Positions 1-8,419 of a stretch of DNA of 64,000 nt are shown here, piece after piece. The notes under the pieces were generated by a model. It was not told the DNA's origin. It did not search any database and was given only the letters and a program-made list of their open reading frames with translations. Made by a program: the position numbers and the translations under genes. Origin of the DNA: Nocardioides rotundus (GTDB taxonomy: Bacteria > Actinomycetota > Actinomycetes > Propionibacteriales > Nocardioidaceae); the NCBI RefSeq assembly GCF_019931675.1, contig NZ_CP082922.1, forward strand, positions 682,001-746,000, given 5' to 3'. The first letter of the stretch is position 1. Each line of letters opens with the position of its first letter.

Positions 1-1
1 G

Positions 2-937
2 AGCCAGGTCTCCGAGCGGCTGCGCTTCCTCGTCGCGCTCCGACCCGGCCTGGTCTCCCCGTTCCTCGCGGCGCAGATGGCCGGCACCTTCCAGCAGCTC
101 ACCGGCGGCCGGCTGCTCCTCAACGTCGTCACCGGCGGCGAGGACCACGAGCAGCGGATGTACGGCGACTTCGAGGACAAGGAGGCCCGCTACGAGCGGT
201 GCGCGGAGTTCCTGGAGATCGTCACCCGGCTGTGGCGCGAGGACGCGGTCACCGTGGAGGGCAAGCACCTGCAGGTCGCCGACGCCACTCTCCTCCAGCG
301 GCCCGACCCGCTCCCGGAGATCTACTTCGGCGGCTCCTCCCCGGCCGCCGGCCGGGTCGCGGCGAAGTACGCCGACGTCTACCTCACCTGGGGCGAGCCG
401 CCGGCCGCGGTCGCCGAGAAGATCGCCTGGATCCGCGAGCTGGCCGCCGAGGAGGGCCGCGAGGTCCGCTTCGGGATCCGGATGCACACCATCACCCGCG
501 ACACCTCCGAGGAGGCGTGGGCCGAGGCGCGCCGGCTGATCGAGGGCGTGGACCCCGAGACCATCCGCACCGTGCAGGAGGGCCTGCGCCGCAGCGGCTC
601 GGAGGGCCAGCGACGGATGCTCGAGCTGCACGGCGGCTCCACCGACGACCTGGAGATCCACCCGAACGTCTGGGCGGGCGTGGGGCTGCTCCGCGGCGGC
701 GCCGGCACCGCGCTGGTCGGCAGCCACGAGGAGGTCGCCGACCGGATTCAGGAGTACGCCGACCTCGGGATCGAGGAGTTCGTGCTCTCGGCCTACCCCC
801 ACCTCGAGGGCGCCTACTGGTTCGGCGAGGGCGTGCTACCGATCCTGGCCGAGCGCGGCGTGTGGGAGCACCCCGCCCCGGCGACCGGCCGCACCCAGTC
901 CGTGCCGTTCGCCGCGGCCGGGAAGGCAGCGTCGTGA
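2..937 (+). CDS. SsuD-like FMNH2-dependent (LLM class) monooxygenase, 5' partial
   Basis: The frame is open from base 2, so the N-terminus lies outside the window; an ATG at 77 is internal. The visible part contains the LLM-class core RFLVALRPGLVSP followed by SGGRLLLNVVTGG-like sequence (here TGGRLLLNVVTGGEDHEQ), characteristic of alkanesulfonate/dimethylsulfone monooxygenases (SsuD, SfnG-like). Such enzymes use FMNH2 and O2 to cleave C-S bonds and release sulfite in the cytoplasm. It overlaps the following FMN reductase by 4 bp (GTGA), which fits the two-component scheme in which the reductase supplies FMNH2. The family is well supported; the exact substrate is not readable from the sequence, and other LLM oxygenases (for example nitrilotriacetate-type) remain possible. 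Confidence 0.85.
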   Translation, partial: SQVSERLRFLVALRPGLVSPFLAAQMAGTFQQLTGGRLLLNVVTGGEDHEQRMYGDFEDKEARYERCAEFLEIVTRLWREDAVTVEGKHLQVADATLLQRPDPLPEIYFGGSSPAAGRVAAKYADVYLTWGEPPAAVAEKIAWIRELAAEEGREVRFGIRMHTITRDTSEEAWAEARRLIEGVDPETIRTVQEGLRRSGSEGQRRMLELHGGSTDDLEIHPNVWAGVGLLRGGAGTALVGSHEEVADRIQEYADLGIEEFVLSAYPHLEGAYWFGEGVLPILAERGVWEHPAPATGRTQSVPFAAAGKAAS

Positions 938-1443
938 GCCGCCCCGACATCGCCGTCCTGGTCGGCAACCCCAAACCGGCCTCGCGCACGCTGGAGGCCG
1001 CCACCCTGCTCGCCCGCGAGCTGGTGGGGGAGCCCGACCCGGTCGTCGACCTCGCCGAGCTCGGCCCCGCGCTGCTGGACTGGAGCGACGCCCGGGTCGA
1101 CGAGGCCGTCGCCCGGGTGAGCGCGGCGCGGGTGCTGGTCGTGGCCAGCCCCACCTACAAGGGCAGCTACACCGGGCTGCTCAAGCTGTTCCTGGACCGG
1201 ATCCCCGGCGGCGGCCTGACGGGCACCGTCGCGGTGCCGCTGATGCTCGCCGCCGGGCCCGGCCACGCGATGGCCCCGGAGGTCTTCCTCCGGCCGGTGC
1301 TCACCGAGCTCGGCGCCAGCGTTCCGGTCCGCGGCCTCAGCCTCCCCGAGCAGCGCTACGACGACCCCTCCGCCTCCGCCGACTGGCTGGCCCAGGCCCG
1401 CCCGCTGGTCTCTTCCCTCGCGACCGAAGGAGCCCTCGCATGA
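934..1443 (+). CDS. NADPH-dependent FMN reductase
   Basis: 169-residue flavodoxin-fold protein. It opens with the strand-loop IAVLVGNPKPASRT, the phosphate-binding loop of the SsuE/MsuE family, and has the family motif ASPTYKGSYTGLLKLFLD near residues 70-88. It would reduce FMN with NAD(P)H and hand FMNH2 to the monooxygenase encoded just upstream. The GTG start at 934 is inside the upstream stop (GTGA overlap), and the stop overlaps the next ATG (ATGA), so the operon is translationally coupled. A longer open frame extends upstream to 199 but runs antiparallel in phase with the monooxygenase gene and has no family similarity, so the GTG was chosen. Confidence 0.85.
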   Translation: MSRPDIAVLVGNPKPASRTLEAATLLARELVGEPDPVVDLAELGPALLDWSDARVDEAVARVSAARVLVVASPTYKGSYTGLLKLFLDRIPGGGLTGTVAVPLMLAAGPGHAMAPEVFLRPVLTELGASVPVRGLSLPEQRYDDPSASADWLAQARPLVSSLATEGALA

Positions 1444-2047
1444 CCGCCACCCTCGACCACGACACCGACCTCCCCGCCGTCACCGACCCTCGCGCGCTGC
1501 GCGACGCGTTCGGTCAGTTCCCCTCCGGCGTGGTCGCCGTCGCCGGCCGCGTGGACGAGTCCCTGGTCGGGATCGCCGCCAGCTCGTTCACCTCCGTCAG
1601 CCTCGACCCGCCGCTGGTCTCGCTGTGCGTGGCCACCTCCAGCTCGACCTGGCCGCGGCTGCGGGCCGCCGGGCAGCTCGGGGTCAGCGTGCTCGCCGAG
1701 GACCAGGACGCGGTGTGCCGTCAGCTCGCGGGGCCGGCCGAGCGCCGCTTCGACGGGCTGGCCCTGTCCGCGGCCCCCGGAGGCGCCGTACTCCTCGACG
1801 ACGCGGTCTCCACCTTCACCTGCACCATCCACAGCGAGGTGGAGGCCGGGACCACCTGGTCGTGCTGCTGGAGCTGCACTCCCACTCCGACGGCCGGGGG
1901 CGGGAGCCGCTGATCTTCCACCGCAGCGGCTTCGCCCGGCTGCACCGCGAGCAGCCCGAGATCCCGCTGAGCGGCCGGATCAACGGCGAGCCCGTGCACG
2001 AGACGGCCGGCCCCGGTGGGGGCAGTGCCGAGGACGACGCCGCATGA
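1440..2047 (+). pseudogene. Flavin reductase-domain protein, frameshifted
   Basis: The first frame (from ATG 1440) reads as a flavin reductase-like FMN-binding protein: ALRDAFGQFPSGVVAVAG, SSFTSVSLDPPLVSLCV, then TFTCTIHSEVEAG. At about 1850 the similarity jumps to the -1 frame, which continues DHLVVLLELHSHSD and PLIFHRSGFARLH, the usual C-terminal half, and ends at the TGA 2045-2047. One missing base in the run gaggccggg-accacc explains this: adding one C there would restore EAGDHLVVLLELH. The intact protein would be about 202 residues. It would be a second flavin reductase partner of the monooxygenase. Overlaps on both sides are ATGA, as for an intact operon gene, so a sequencing error is as likely as a real lesion. 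Confidence 0.8.
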
Positions 2048-3357
2048 CCTCGCCGAGCCCGCGCAAGGTCGCGATGGCCTCGGCGGTGGGCGCCACCATC
2101 GAGTGGTACGACTTCTTCCTCTACGGCACCGCCGCCGCGGTGGTCTTCGACCGGCTCTACTTCAACGCGCTCGACGGGCCCGCCGCACAGATCGCCGCGT
2201 TCGCCACCTTCGCCGTCGGCTTCGTCGCTCGACCCTTCGGCGGGCTGATCTTCGGGCACTTCGGCGACCGGGTCGGCCGCAAGACGATGCTGCTGCTCAC
2301 CCTGGTCATCATGGGCGTCGGCACCACGCTGATCGGCCTGCTGCCGACCTACGACTCGATCGGGGTCGCCGCGCCGATCCTGCTGGTGCTGCTGCGGGTT
2401 CTGCAGGGGATCGGCGTCGGCGGGGAGTACGGCGGCGCCGTGCTCCTGGCCGTCGAGTACGCCCCCGCCCGCCGTCGCGGGTTCTTCGGCAGCTTCGCCC
2501 ACATCGGCGTCCCCGCCGGGCTGCTGCTCGCCTCGCTGGCCTTCTCCCTGGTCGGGATGCTGCCCGACGAGCAGTTCTACAGCTGGGGCTGGCGGGCCTG
2601 CTTCGTCGCCAGCACGGTGCTCCTGGCCGTGGGCGCGTGGGTGCGGCTGTCGGTGATGGAGACCCCCGCCTTCCAGGAGGTCCAGAAGCGAGGCGCGGTC
2701 TCGCGGATCCCGCTGCGCGACCTGCTGCGCGAGCAGCCGCGGCCGCTGCTGCTGGGCATGGGGACCCGGTGGATCGAGGGCTTCACCTTCAACCTGTTCT
2801 CGGTCTACCTGCTGGCCTATGTCGTCACCAACCTCGGGCTGCCGCGCAGCTGGGCGCTCAACGGCATCCTCATCGGCGCCGCGCTCGGCGTCGTGATGGT
2901 GCCGCTCGCCGGTGCGCTCTCCGACCGGGTCGGGCGCAAGCCGGTCTTCCGGCTCGGCGCCTGGATCGGCCTGCTGTTCGCCTTCCCGACCGCGCTGCTC
3001 GTGCAGAGCGGGTCGATGTGGGGGATCGTGCTCGCGCTGGTCGTGGGGCTGGGGCTGGTCGACGGGATCGTCTACGGGCCGCTCGCGGCCTTCTGGTCCG
3101 AGCTGTTCGACACCCGCTACCGCTACACCGCGCTCAGCACGCTCTACCAGGTCTCCGGGATCGTGGCGTCCGGCCTCACCCCGCTCATCGCGGCCTGGCT
3201 GGTCACCCTGGGCGACGGGACCCTGTGGTGGGTGGCGGCCTACAACGTCGCCGTGGCCGCGGTCTCGCTGCTGTGCGCCCGGCTGCTGCCCGAGACCCGG
3301 GGCATCCCCCTGGAGACGGTCACCCGGCAGCCGGAGCCGCTGCCCGAGGCCGCCTGA
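2044..3357 (+). CDS. MFS transporter, metabolite:H+ symporter (MHS) type
   Basis: 437 residues with about 12 predicted membrane segments. The N-terminus GATIEWYDFFLYGTAAA is the hallmark of the MHS branch (ProP, ShiA, KgtP), and the loop GHFGDRVGRKTML and the later LSDRVGRKPVF are the MFS signature repeated in both halves; LQGIGVGGEYGGAVLL is the conserved segment 4. The protein should be a proton-coupled uptake carrier for a small organic acid or zwitterion. Because its ATG overlaps the stop of the flavin reductase gene, it likely brings in the substrate of the monooxygenase, perhaps a sulfonate or sulfone; the substrate is an inference. It is the last gene of the operon. Confidence 0.85.
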   Translation: MTSPSPRKVAMASAVGATIEWYDFFLYGTAAAVVFDRLYFNALDGPAAQIAAFATFAVGFVARPFGGLIFGHFGDRVGRKTMLLLTLVIMGVGTTLIGLLPTYDSIGVAAPILLVLLRVLQGIGVGGEYGGAVLLAVEYAPARRRGFFGSFAHIGVPAGLLLASLAFSLVGMLPDEQFYSWGWRACFVASTVLLAVGAWVRLSVMETPAFQEVQKRGAVSRIPLRDLLREQPRPLLLGMGTRWIEGFTFNLFSVYLLAYVVTNLGLPRSWALNGILIGAALGVVMVPLAGALSDRVGRKPVFRLGAWIGLLFAFPTALLVQSGSMWGIVLALVVGLGLVDGIVYGPLAAFWSELFDTRYRYTALSTLYQVSGIVASGLTPLIAAWLVTLGDGTLWWVAAYNVAVAAVSLLCARLLPETRGIPLETVTRQPEPLPEAA

Positions 3358-3426
3358 GACTCCCGCCGGCGGGGCGATGGGAAGCCTGACTCGAGGTGTC
3401 CCGCCGGCGGGTGCGACAGTGGAGGC

Positions 3427-4890
3427 GTGCAGCCACGTCCCCGAGCCGTCGTCGTGGGCGGCGGCATCGCCGGGCTGACGGCCGCCCACCTGCTCGCCGA
3501 CACCCACGACGTCGTGGTGCTCGAGCAGGCCGACCGGGTCGGCGGGAAGCTGCGGCGCGACGAGGTCGCCGGCGTCCTGGTCGACACCGGGGCCGAGGCG
3601 ATGCTCAACCGGCGCCCCGAGGGCGTGGAGCTGGCCCGCGACCTCGGGCTCGAGGTCGTCCACCCCGCCCTGGCCTCCTCGCGGATCTGGACCCGCGGCG
3701 CGCTGCGCCCGCTGCCGCGGTCGATGATGGGCGTCCCGCTGGACCTCGCCGAGCTCGCCGCCTCCGGCGTGCTCTCCGCCGAGGGCCTGGAGCGGGTGCG
3801 CCGGGAGCCCTCGCTCCCGCCGTACTCCCTCGAGGGCGACCCGAGCGTCGGCGACCTGGTGGCCGAGCGGCTCGGCGACGAGGTCGTCGAGCGGCTGGTC
3901 GAGCCGCTCCTGGGCGGGGTGTACGCCGGCCACGCGCGGCGGATCTCCGCGCGCGCCGCCCTGCCCCAGCTGGTCGCCTACGCCGAGCGCGGCTCGCTGC
4001 TGGAGCAGGCGGCGGCGATGCCGGTGACCTACGACCGGCCGGTCTTCGCCGGGATCCCCGGCGGCATGGGCCTGCTGCCCGATGCCCTGGCCGCCAGCGG
4101 GCGCTTCGAGGTGCGGACGGGGGTCACCGTGCGGCGGGTGGTCTCGACAGGCTCGACCAGCGAGGGTGGGGTGGTCTCGACAGGCTCGACCAGCGAGGGG
4201 GGGGTGGTCTCGACAGGCTCGACCAGCGAGGGGGGCGGCTCGACCAGCGAGGGGGGCGGCTTCCGGCTGACGGTCGGGCCGACGACCGGGCCGGAGCTGT
4301 TCGAGGCCGACCGGGTCGTGCTGGCCACGCCGGCGGCCGCGACCGCGCGGCTGCTGGCGGACCTGGCGCCGGGGGCGGCCCGCGAGCTGGCCGGCATCGA
4401 GAGCGCCTCGGTGGCGGTGGTGACCTTCGCCTTCCGCAGCGCCGACGTGCCCGCGGTGGTGCGCGAGTCCAGCGGGTTCCTCGTGCCGCCCGTCGAGGGC
4501 CGGGCGATCAAGGCGTCCACGTTCTGGGCCACCAAGTGGGGCTGGGTCGCCGACGCCGGCCGGGCCGCGGGCGGCCTGACCTTCCTGCGCACCTCGCTGG
4601 GCCGGGCGGGGGAGCAGACGGCCCTCCAGGTGCCCGACGAGGAGCTGGTGCGCCGCTCCCGGGAGGACCTCGCCGAGGCGATCGGGCTCACCGCGGAGCC
4701 GGTGGACACGCACGTGCAGCGGTGGGGCGGTGGGCTCCCGCAGTACGCCCCCGGCCACCTCGACCGGGTCGCGCGGGTGCGGGCGGCCGTCGCCGCCGTA
4801 CCCGGCCTGTCGGTGTGCGGGGCCGCCTACGACGGAGTGGGGGTCCCCGCCGTCATCGGCTCGGCACGGCGCGCGACAATGGAGGCATGA
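3427..4890 (+). CDS. hemY: Coproporphyrinogen III oxidase (HemY/CgoX type)
   Basis: 487-residue FAD enzyme. N-terminal [16 protein letters not shown] is the dinucleotide-binding motif, followed by [33 protein letters not shown] and the C-terminal [21 protein letters not shown] are typical of protoporphyrinogen/coproporphyrinogen oxidases. In actinobacteria this enzyme oxidises coproporphyrinogen III in the coproporphyrin-dependent heme route, consistent with hemQ directly downstream (ATGA overlap at 4887-4890). The GTG at 3427 follows a GGAGG-like sequence. Residues about 238-278 are a low-complexity insertion (three [11 protein letters not shown] units plus a half unit) encoded by a dispersed DNA repeat; it interrupts the strand between GVTVRR and FRLTV without breaking frame. 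Flanking sequence looks intact, so the enzyme is probably functional. Confidence 0.88.
   Translation: MQPRPRAVVVGGGIAGLTAAHLLADTHDVVVLEQADRVGGKLRRDEVAGVLVDTGAEAMLNRRPEGVELARDLGLEVVHPALASSRIWTRGALRPLPRSMMGVPLDLAELAASGVLSAEGLERVRREPSLPPYSLEGDPSVGDLVAERLGDEVVERLVEPLLGGVYAGHARRISARAALPQLVAYAERGSLLEQAAAMPVTYDRPVFAGIPGGMGLLPDALAASGRFEVRTGVTVRRVVSTGSTSEGGVVSTGSTSEGGVVSTGSTSEGGGSTSEGGGFRLTVGPTTGPELFEADRVVLATPAAATARLLADLAPGAARELAGIESASVAVVTFAFRSADVPAVVRESSGFLVPPVEGRAIKASTFWATKWGWVADAGRAAGGLTFLRTSLGRAGEQTALQVPDEELVRRSREDLAEAIGLTAEPVDTHVQRWGGGLPQYAPGHLDRVARVRAAVAAVPGLSVCGAAYDGVGVPAVIGSARRATMEA
4137..4260 (+). repeat. In-frame repeat array inside hemY
   Basis: Three copies of GGTCTCGACAGGCTCGACCA begin at 4140, 4173 and 4206, exactly 33 bp (11 codons) apart, followed by a half unit GGCTCGACCAGCGAGG ending near 4260. 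The core can fold into an imperfect hairpin (GGTC...GACC). The same core sits in pepN, mfd and mazG in this window. Unit lengths are multiples of three and the frame stays open. Confidence 0.95.
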
Positions 4891-5585
4891 GCAAGGCCTC
4901 CGAACTCCGCGAGATCAACGACAGCATCCGCTACACCATGTGGTCGGTCTTCCGGCTGCGCGACCTCCTCGGCGACGAGGCCGATCGGGAGGCCGAGGCC
5001 TCCGACCTGGCCGGGTTCCTCGAGGCGCTCGAGGCCGAGGGCGTCACGGTGCGCGGTCTGTACGACGTCTCCGGCGTGCGCGCCGACGCCGACCTGATGA
5101 TCTGGTGGCACGCCGAGGACTCCCGGCTGCTCCAGCAGGCCTACAACGCGTTCCGCCGTACCCTGTTCGGCCGGCGGTTCGAGCCGTTCTGGTCCCAGCT
5201 GGCGATGCACCGGCCGGCGGAGTTCAACAAGGGCCACGTGCCGGAGTTCATGACCGGCTCGCAGCCGCGGGACTGGCTGTGCGTCTACCCGTTCGTGCGC
5301 TCCTACGAGTGGTACGTCATGGACGACGCCGACCGGCGCCGGATGCTGGTCGAGCACGGCCAGATGGGCCGGGACTACCCCGACGTGCGCGCCAACACGG
5401 TCGCGTCCTTCGCGCTGGGCGACTACGAGTGGATCCTCGCCTTCGAGGCCGACGAGCTCTACCGCATCGTCGACCTGATGCGGCACCTGCGCGGCTCTGA
5501 GGCGCGGCTGCACGTGCGGGAGGAGATCCCGTTCTTCACCGGGCCGCGGGTCGAGGTGGCCGAGCTGGTCGAGCGGCTGCCCTGA
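4887..5585 (+). CDS. hemQ: Coproheme decarboxylase HemQ/ChdC (chlorite dismutase family)
   Basis: 232 residues, the usual size for actinobacterial HemQ. MWSVFRLR near the N-terminus, [10 protein letters not shown], and [16 protein letters not shown] match the chlorite-dismutase fold; [13 protein letters not shown] holds the histidine expected as proximal heme ligand. The enzyme converts Fe-coproporphyrin III to protoheme with H2O2 in the last step of the coproporphyrin-dependent pathway. Start ATG overlaps the hemY stop, so the two heme genes are co-translated. The stop is 15 bp from the stop of convergent rmlA. The chlorite-degrading Arg of true chlorite dismutases is not expected here; the context with hemY supports the heme role. 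Confidence 0.9.
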   Translation: MSKASELREINDSIRYTMWSVFRLRDLLGDEADREAEASDLAGFLEALEAEGVTVRGLYDVSGVRADADLMIWWHAEDSRLLQQAYNAFRRTLFGRRFEPFWSQLAMHRPAEFNKGHVPEFMTGSQPRDWLCVYPFVRSYEWYVMDDADRRRMLVEHGQMGRDYPDVRANTVASFALGDYEWILAFEADELYRIVDLMRHLRGSEARLHVREEIPFFTGPRVEVAELVERLP

Positions 5586-5600
5586 CCCGACCCGGGAGGA

Positions 5601-6476
5601 CTACTCCGGCATCGGGCGGTCGAGCAGCCGCAGCAGGTACTCGCCGTACCCGCTCTTGCGCAGCGCCTCGGCCTGCTCGCGCAGGCCGTCGTCGGACAGG
5701 AAGCCCATCCGCCAGGCGATCTCCTCCGGCGAGCCGATCTTCACGCCCTGCCGGGCCTCCAGCGTGCGCACGAAGTTCGCTGCATCGTTGAGGCTGTCGT
5801 GGGTGCCGGTGTCCAGCCACGCGGTGCCGCGTTTGAGCAGCTCCACGCGCAGCTGGCCGTCCTCGAGGTAGGAGCGGTTGAGGTCGGTGATCTCCAGCTC
5901 GCCGCGCGCCGAGGGCCGCAGCCGGTCGGTCCGCTCCACGACGGTGTTGTCGTAGAAGTACAGGCCCGGGACGGCGAAGTCGCTCTTGGGCCGCTCGGGC
6001 TTCTCCTCCAGGGAGAGGACGGTGCCGTCCTTGGCGAACTCGACGACGCCGTACGCGCGGGGATCGCTGACCTGGTAGCCGAAGACCAGGGCGCCCTCCA
6101 CGTCGGTGTTCTGCCGCAGCTTCAGCCCCAGGCCCTGGCCGTGGAAGATGTTGTCGCCGAGCACCAGCGCCACGGACTGGTCGGCGATGTGGTCCGCGCC
6201 GATCTGGAAGGCCTGCGCGAGCCCGTCGGGACTGGGCTGCTCCGCCCAGGAGATGGCGATGCCGAACTGGCTGCCGTCGCCCAGCAGCCGCTGGAACTGC
6301 GGCGCCTCGTGCGGGGTGGTGATCACCAGGATGTCCCGGATCCCCGCGAGCAGCAGGGTGGAGAGTGGGTAGTAGATCATCGGCTTGTCATAGACCGGCA
6401 TCAGCTGCTTGCTGGTCGCGAGGGTCAGCGGGTGGAGCCGGGTGCCGGTGCCACCGGCGAGGATGATCCCCTTCAT
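5601..6476 (-). CDS. rfbA: Glucose-1-phosphate thymidylyltransferase
   Basis: 291 residues. N-terminal [17 protein letters not shown] is the nucleotidyltransferase signature with the Arg-containing loop; [25 protein letters not shown] (metal-binding Asp) and [16 protein letters not shown] sequence (here [14 protein letters not shown]), and [13 protein letters not shown] are all diagnostic of RmlA/RfbA. It makes dTDP-glucose from glucose-1-phosphate and dTTP, the first step to dTDP-L-rhamnose. It is divergent from the rmlC-rmlD fusion, with a short shared promoter region. A longer open frame extends to 6755 but the ATG at 6476 is the family start; a TAGGAT box ends only 8 bp upstream, so the mRNA may be leaderless. 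rmlB is not in the window. Confidence 0.95.
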   Translation of the reverse strand: MKGIILAGGTGTRLHPLTLATSKQLMPVYDKPMIYYPLSTLLLAGIRDILVITTPHEAPQFQRLLGDGSQFGIAISWAEQPSPDGLAQAFQIGADHIADQSVALVLGDNIFHGQGLGLKLRQNTDVEGALVFGYQVSDPRAYGVVEFAKDGTVLSLEEKPERPKSDFAVPGLYFYDNTVVERTDRLRPSARGELEITDLNRSYLEDGQLRVELLKRGTAWLDTGTHDSLNDAANFVRTLEARQGVKIGSPEEIAWRMGFLSDDGLREQAEALRKSGYGEYLLRLLDRPMPE

Positions 6477-6483
6477 GCCGCCT

Positions 6484-6539
6484 GATCCTACGAAGTTCTC
6501 CTGTCGTTCAACGAGGGCACCGCCGCCGCGCGTAGGATC
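6484..6539. promoter_or_regulatory. Mirror-image divergent promoters for rfbA and the rmlCD fusion
   Basis: GATCCTACG (6484-6492) and CGTAGGATC (6531-6539) form a perfect 9-bp inverted repeat. Each arm contains a TAGGAT -10-like hexamer, one facing each gene. On the minus strand TTGAAC lies about 15 bp upstream of the box, a fair -35. The minus-strand -10 ends at 6485 and the rfbA ATG is at 6476, implying little or no 5' leader. Confidence 0.6.
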
Positions 6540-6597
6540 CGCGTGGGGGCAGGACCGAATGCTGAAGACGTCTGAGGAGTCACAGGGGGTGGCCGAC

Positions 6598-7980
6598 ATG
6601 GCCGGTGCGATCACGGTCGAGCAGACCGAGATCCCGGGGTTGCTCGTGGTGCGCATGCCGGTGCATGCGGACGACCGCGGGTGGTTCAAGGAGAACTGGC
6701 AGCGGGAGAAGATGCTGGCGGCCGGGGTCCCGGACTTCGCACCCGTGCAGAACAACGTCTCCTACAACCACAAGCGCGGCGTGGTGCGGGGCATGCACAC
6801 CGAGCCGTGGGACAAGTTCGTGGCGATCTCCGACGGTCGGATCTACGGGGCCTGGGTGGATCTGCGCGAGGGCCCGTCCTTCGGCGCCACCGTGCACTTC
6901 GAGATGGGCCCCGAGACGGCGGTCTACGTGCCGCGCGGGGTGTCCAACGGATACCAGTGCCTCACCGACAACGTCACCTACACCTACCTGGTCACCGAGC
7001 ACTGGCGGCCCAACCAGGGCTACCCCGCGCTCGACCTGGCCGACCCCACGGTGGCGATCCCGTGGCCGATCCCGCTGGCGGAGTCGATCCTGTCGGAGAA
7101 GGACCGCGCCAACCCGGCGCTGGGCGACGTGGTGCCGATGCCGCCGAAGCGGACGCTGATCCTCGGCGGCGACGGTCAGCTCGGCCGGGCCCTGGCAGCG
7201 GCGCTGCCCGAGGCCGAGGCGGTGGGACGCGAGGTGCTGGACATCAGTGACACGGCCGCGCTGGAGGCCTGGCCGTGGCAGCAGTACGGCACCGTGATCA
7301 ACGCCGCCGCCTTCACCGACGTCGACGGCGCCGAGAGCCTCGCCGGCCGGCGTCAGGCGTGGGAGGTCAACGCCGCCGCGCCCGCGACGCTCGCCCGGCT
7401 GTCCCGGTCGCTGGGCTTCACCCTGGTCCACGTCTCCACCGACTACGTCTTCGACGGCGACCTCGACGGGGAGCACCAGGAGGACGCGCTGATGGCCCCG
7501 CTGGGCGTCTATGCGCAGACCAAGGCAGCGGGGGACCTGGCGGTCTCGACCGCCCCACGGCACTACCTGATCCGGACCTCCTGGGTGGTCGGCGACGGCC
7601 GCAACTTCGTGCGCACCATGGCCTCCCTCGCCGAGCGTGGCGTCTCGCCGACCGTCGTGGACGACCAGCGGGGCCGGCTCACGTTCGCCGACGAGCTGGC
7701 CCGTGCGATCACCCACCTGGTCGCCTCGGGGGCGCCGTACGGCCTGTACAACGTCACCAACGCCGGCCCGGTGGTGTCGTGGTTCGACGTGGCCCGCAGG
7801 GTCTTCGAGCTGTCCGGCCGCCCGGCCGACGACGTCAGCCCGACCAGCACCGCGGAGTACTCCGCCGGCAAGGACATGGCGCCGCGGCCGCACAACAGCG
7901 CGATGTCGCTGGAGCGGATCCGCAGCACCGGCTTCGAGCCCGAGGACGCCTGGGCCGCGCTGGAGCGCTACTGCGGGTGA
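6598..7980 (+). CDS. Fused dTDP-4-dehydrorhamnose 3,5-epimerase / dTDP-4-dehydrorhamnose reductase
   Basis: 460 residues with two enzyme domains. Residues 1-185 are RmlC-like: [30 protein letters not shown] (with the catalytic His), and [10 protein letters not shown]. Residues 188-460 are RmlD-like: [14 protein letters not shown] (Rossmann loop), [26 protein letters not shown] and YAQTKAAGD (SDR YxxxK catalytic pair). The fusion would perform the last two steps of dTDP-L-rhamnose synthesis. Start is uncertain: GTG 6589 and ATG 6598 are both in frame, with GAGGAG at about 6574-6579 better spaced to the GTG; ATG was kept. Fused forms are known in some actinobacteria, so this is not unprecedented. 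Rhamnose could feed the polysaccharide locus at 29-47 kb. Confidence 0.88.
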   Translation: MAGAITVEQTEIPGLLVVRMPVHADDRGWFKENWQREKMLAAGVPDFAPVQNNVSYNHKRGVVRGMHTEPWDKFVAISDGRIYGAWVDLREGPSFGATVHFEMGPETAVYVPRGVSNGYQCLTDNVTYTYLVTEHWRPNQGYPALDLADPTVAIPWPIPLAESILSEKDRANPALGDVVPMPPKRTLILGGDGQLGRALAAALPEAEAVGREVLDISDTAALEAWPWQQYGTVINAAAFTDVDGAESLAGRRQAWEVNAAAPATLARLSRSLGFTLVHVSTDYVFDGDLDGEHQEDALMAPLGVYAQTKAAGDLAVSTAPRHYLIRTSWVVGDGRNFVRTMASLAERGVSPTVVDDQRGRLTFADELARAITHLVASGAPYGLYNVTNAGPVVSWFDVARRVFELSGRPADDVSPTSTAEYSAGKDMAPRPHNSAMSLERIRSTGFEPEDAWAALERYCG

Positions 7981-7998
7981 GCCCTCACCCGCCGGCCC

Positions 7999-8400
7999 TC
8001 ACTCTGCGGTCGGCTGGAGGGTCATGCTGACCGAGTTGATGCAGTAGCGGTCGCCGGTCGGCGTGCCGTAGCCGTCAGGGAATACGTGCCCCAGGTGGGA
8101 GCCGCAGCGCTTGCACAGCACCTCGGTGCGGACCATGCCGTGGGAGCGGTCCTCCCGCTCGATCACGGTGTCCGGCATCGACTGGTAGAAGCTCGGCCAG
8201 CCGCAGCCGGAGTGGAACTTCGTCTCGGAGCGGAACAGCTCGGCCCCGCACGCCTTGCAGGAGTAGACGCCCTCGGTCTCGGTGTCGGTGTACTCACCGG
8301 TGAAGGCGCGCTCGGTGCCGGCCTGCCGCAGGACGGCGTACTCCTCCGGGCTCAGCTGCTCACGCCATTCCTCGTCGCTCTTCTCCACGTCGTAGCCCAT
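7999..8400 (-). CDS. msrB: Peptide-methionine (R)-S-oxide reductase
   Basis: 133 residues from ATG 8400. EEWREQLSPEEYAVLRQAGTE, GVYSCKACGAELF, GCGWPSFY and VLCKRCGSHLGHVF, then RYCINSVSM, give the complete MsrB set: two CxxC zinc sites and the catalytic Cys in RYCINS. It repairs methionine-R-sulfoxide in proteins using thioredoxin. An alternative in-frame ATG at 8421 would overlap the ATG of the divergent gene; the family usually starts nearer MGYDVEKSDEEW. Only 19 bp separate it from the divergent polymerase gene, with the palindrome CGCTAGCG at 8404-8411 between them. Confidence 0.95.
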   Translation of the reverse strand: MGYDVEKSDEEWREQLSPEEYAVLRQAGTERAFTGEYTDTETEGVYSCKACGAELFRSETKFHSGCGWPSFYQSMPDTVIEREDRSHGMVRTEVLCKRCGSHLGHVFPDGYGTPTGDRYCINSVSMTLQPTAE

Positions 8401-8419
8401 AGGCGCTAGCGTAATCGCC

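Noticed and set aside
4137..4260. CRISPR-like array in hemY
   Set aside because: Units are 33 bp with almost no variable spacer and translate in frame; no cas genes.
1816..4758. 980-residue minus-strand open frame
   Set aside because: Antiparallel shadow of the MFS and hemY genes in a very high-GC genome; composition is Arg/Gly/Pro/Gln-rich with no motif.
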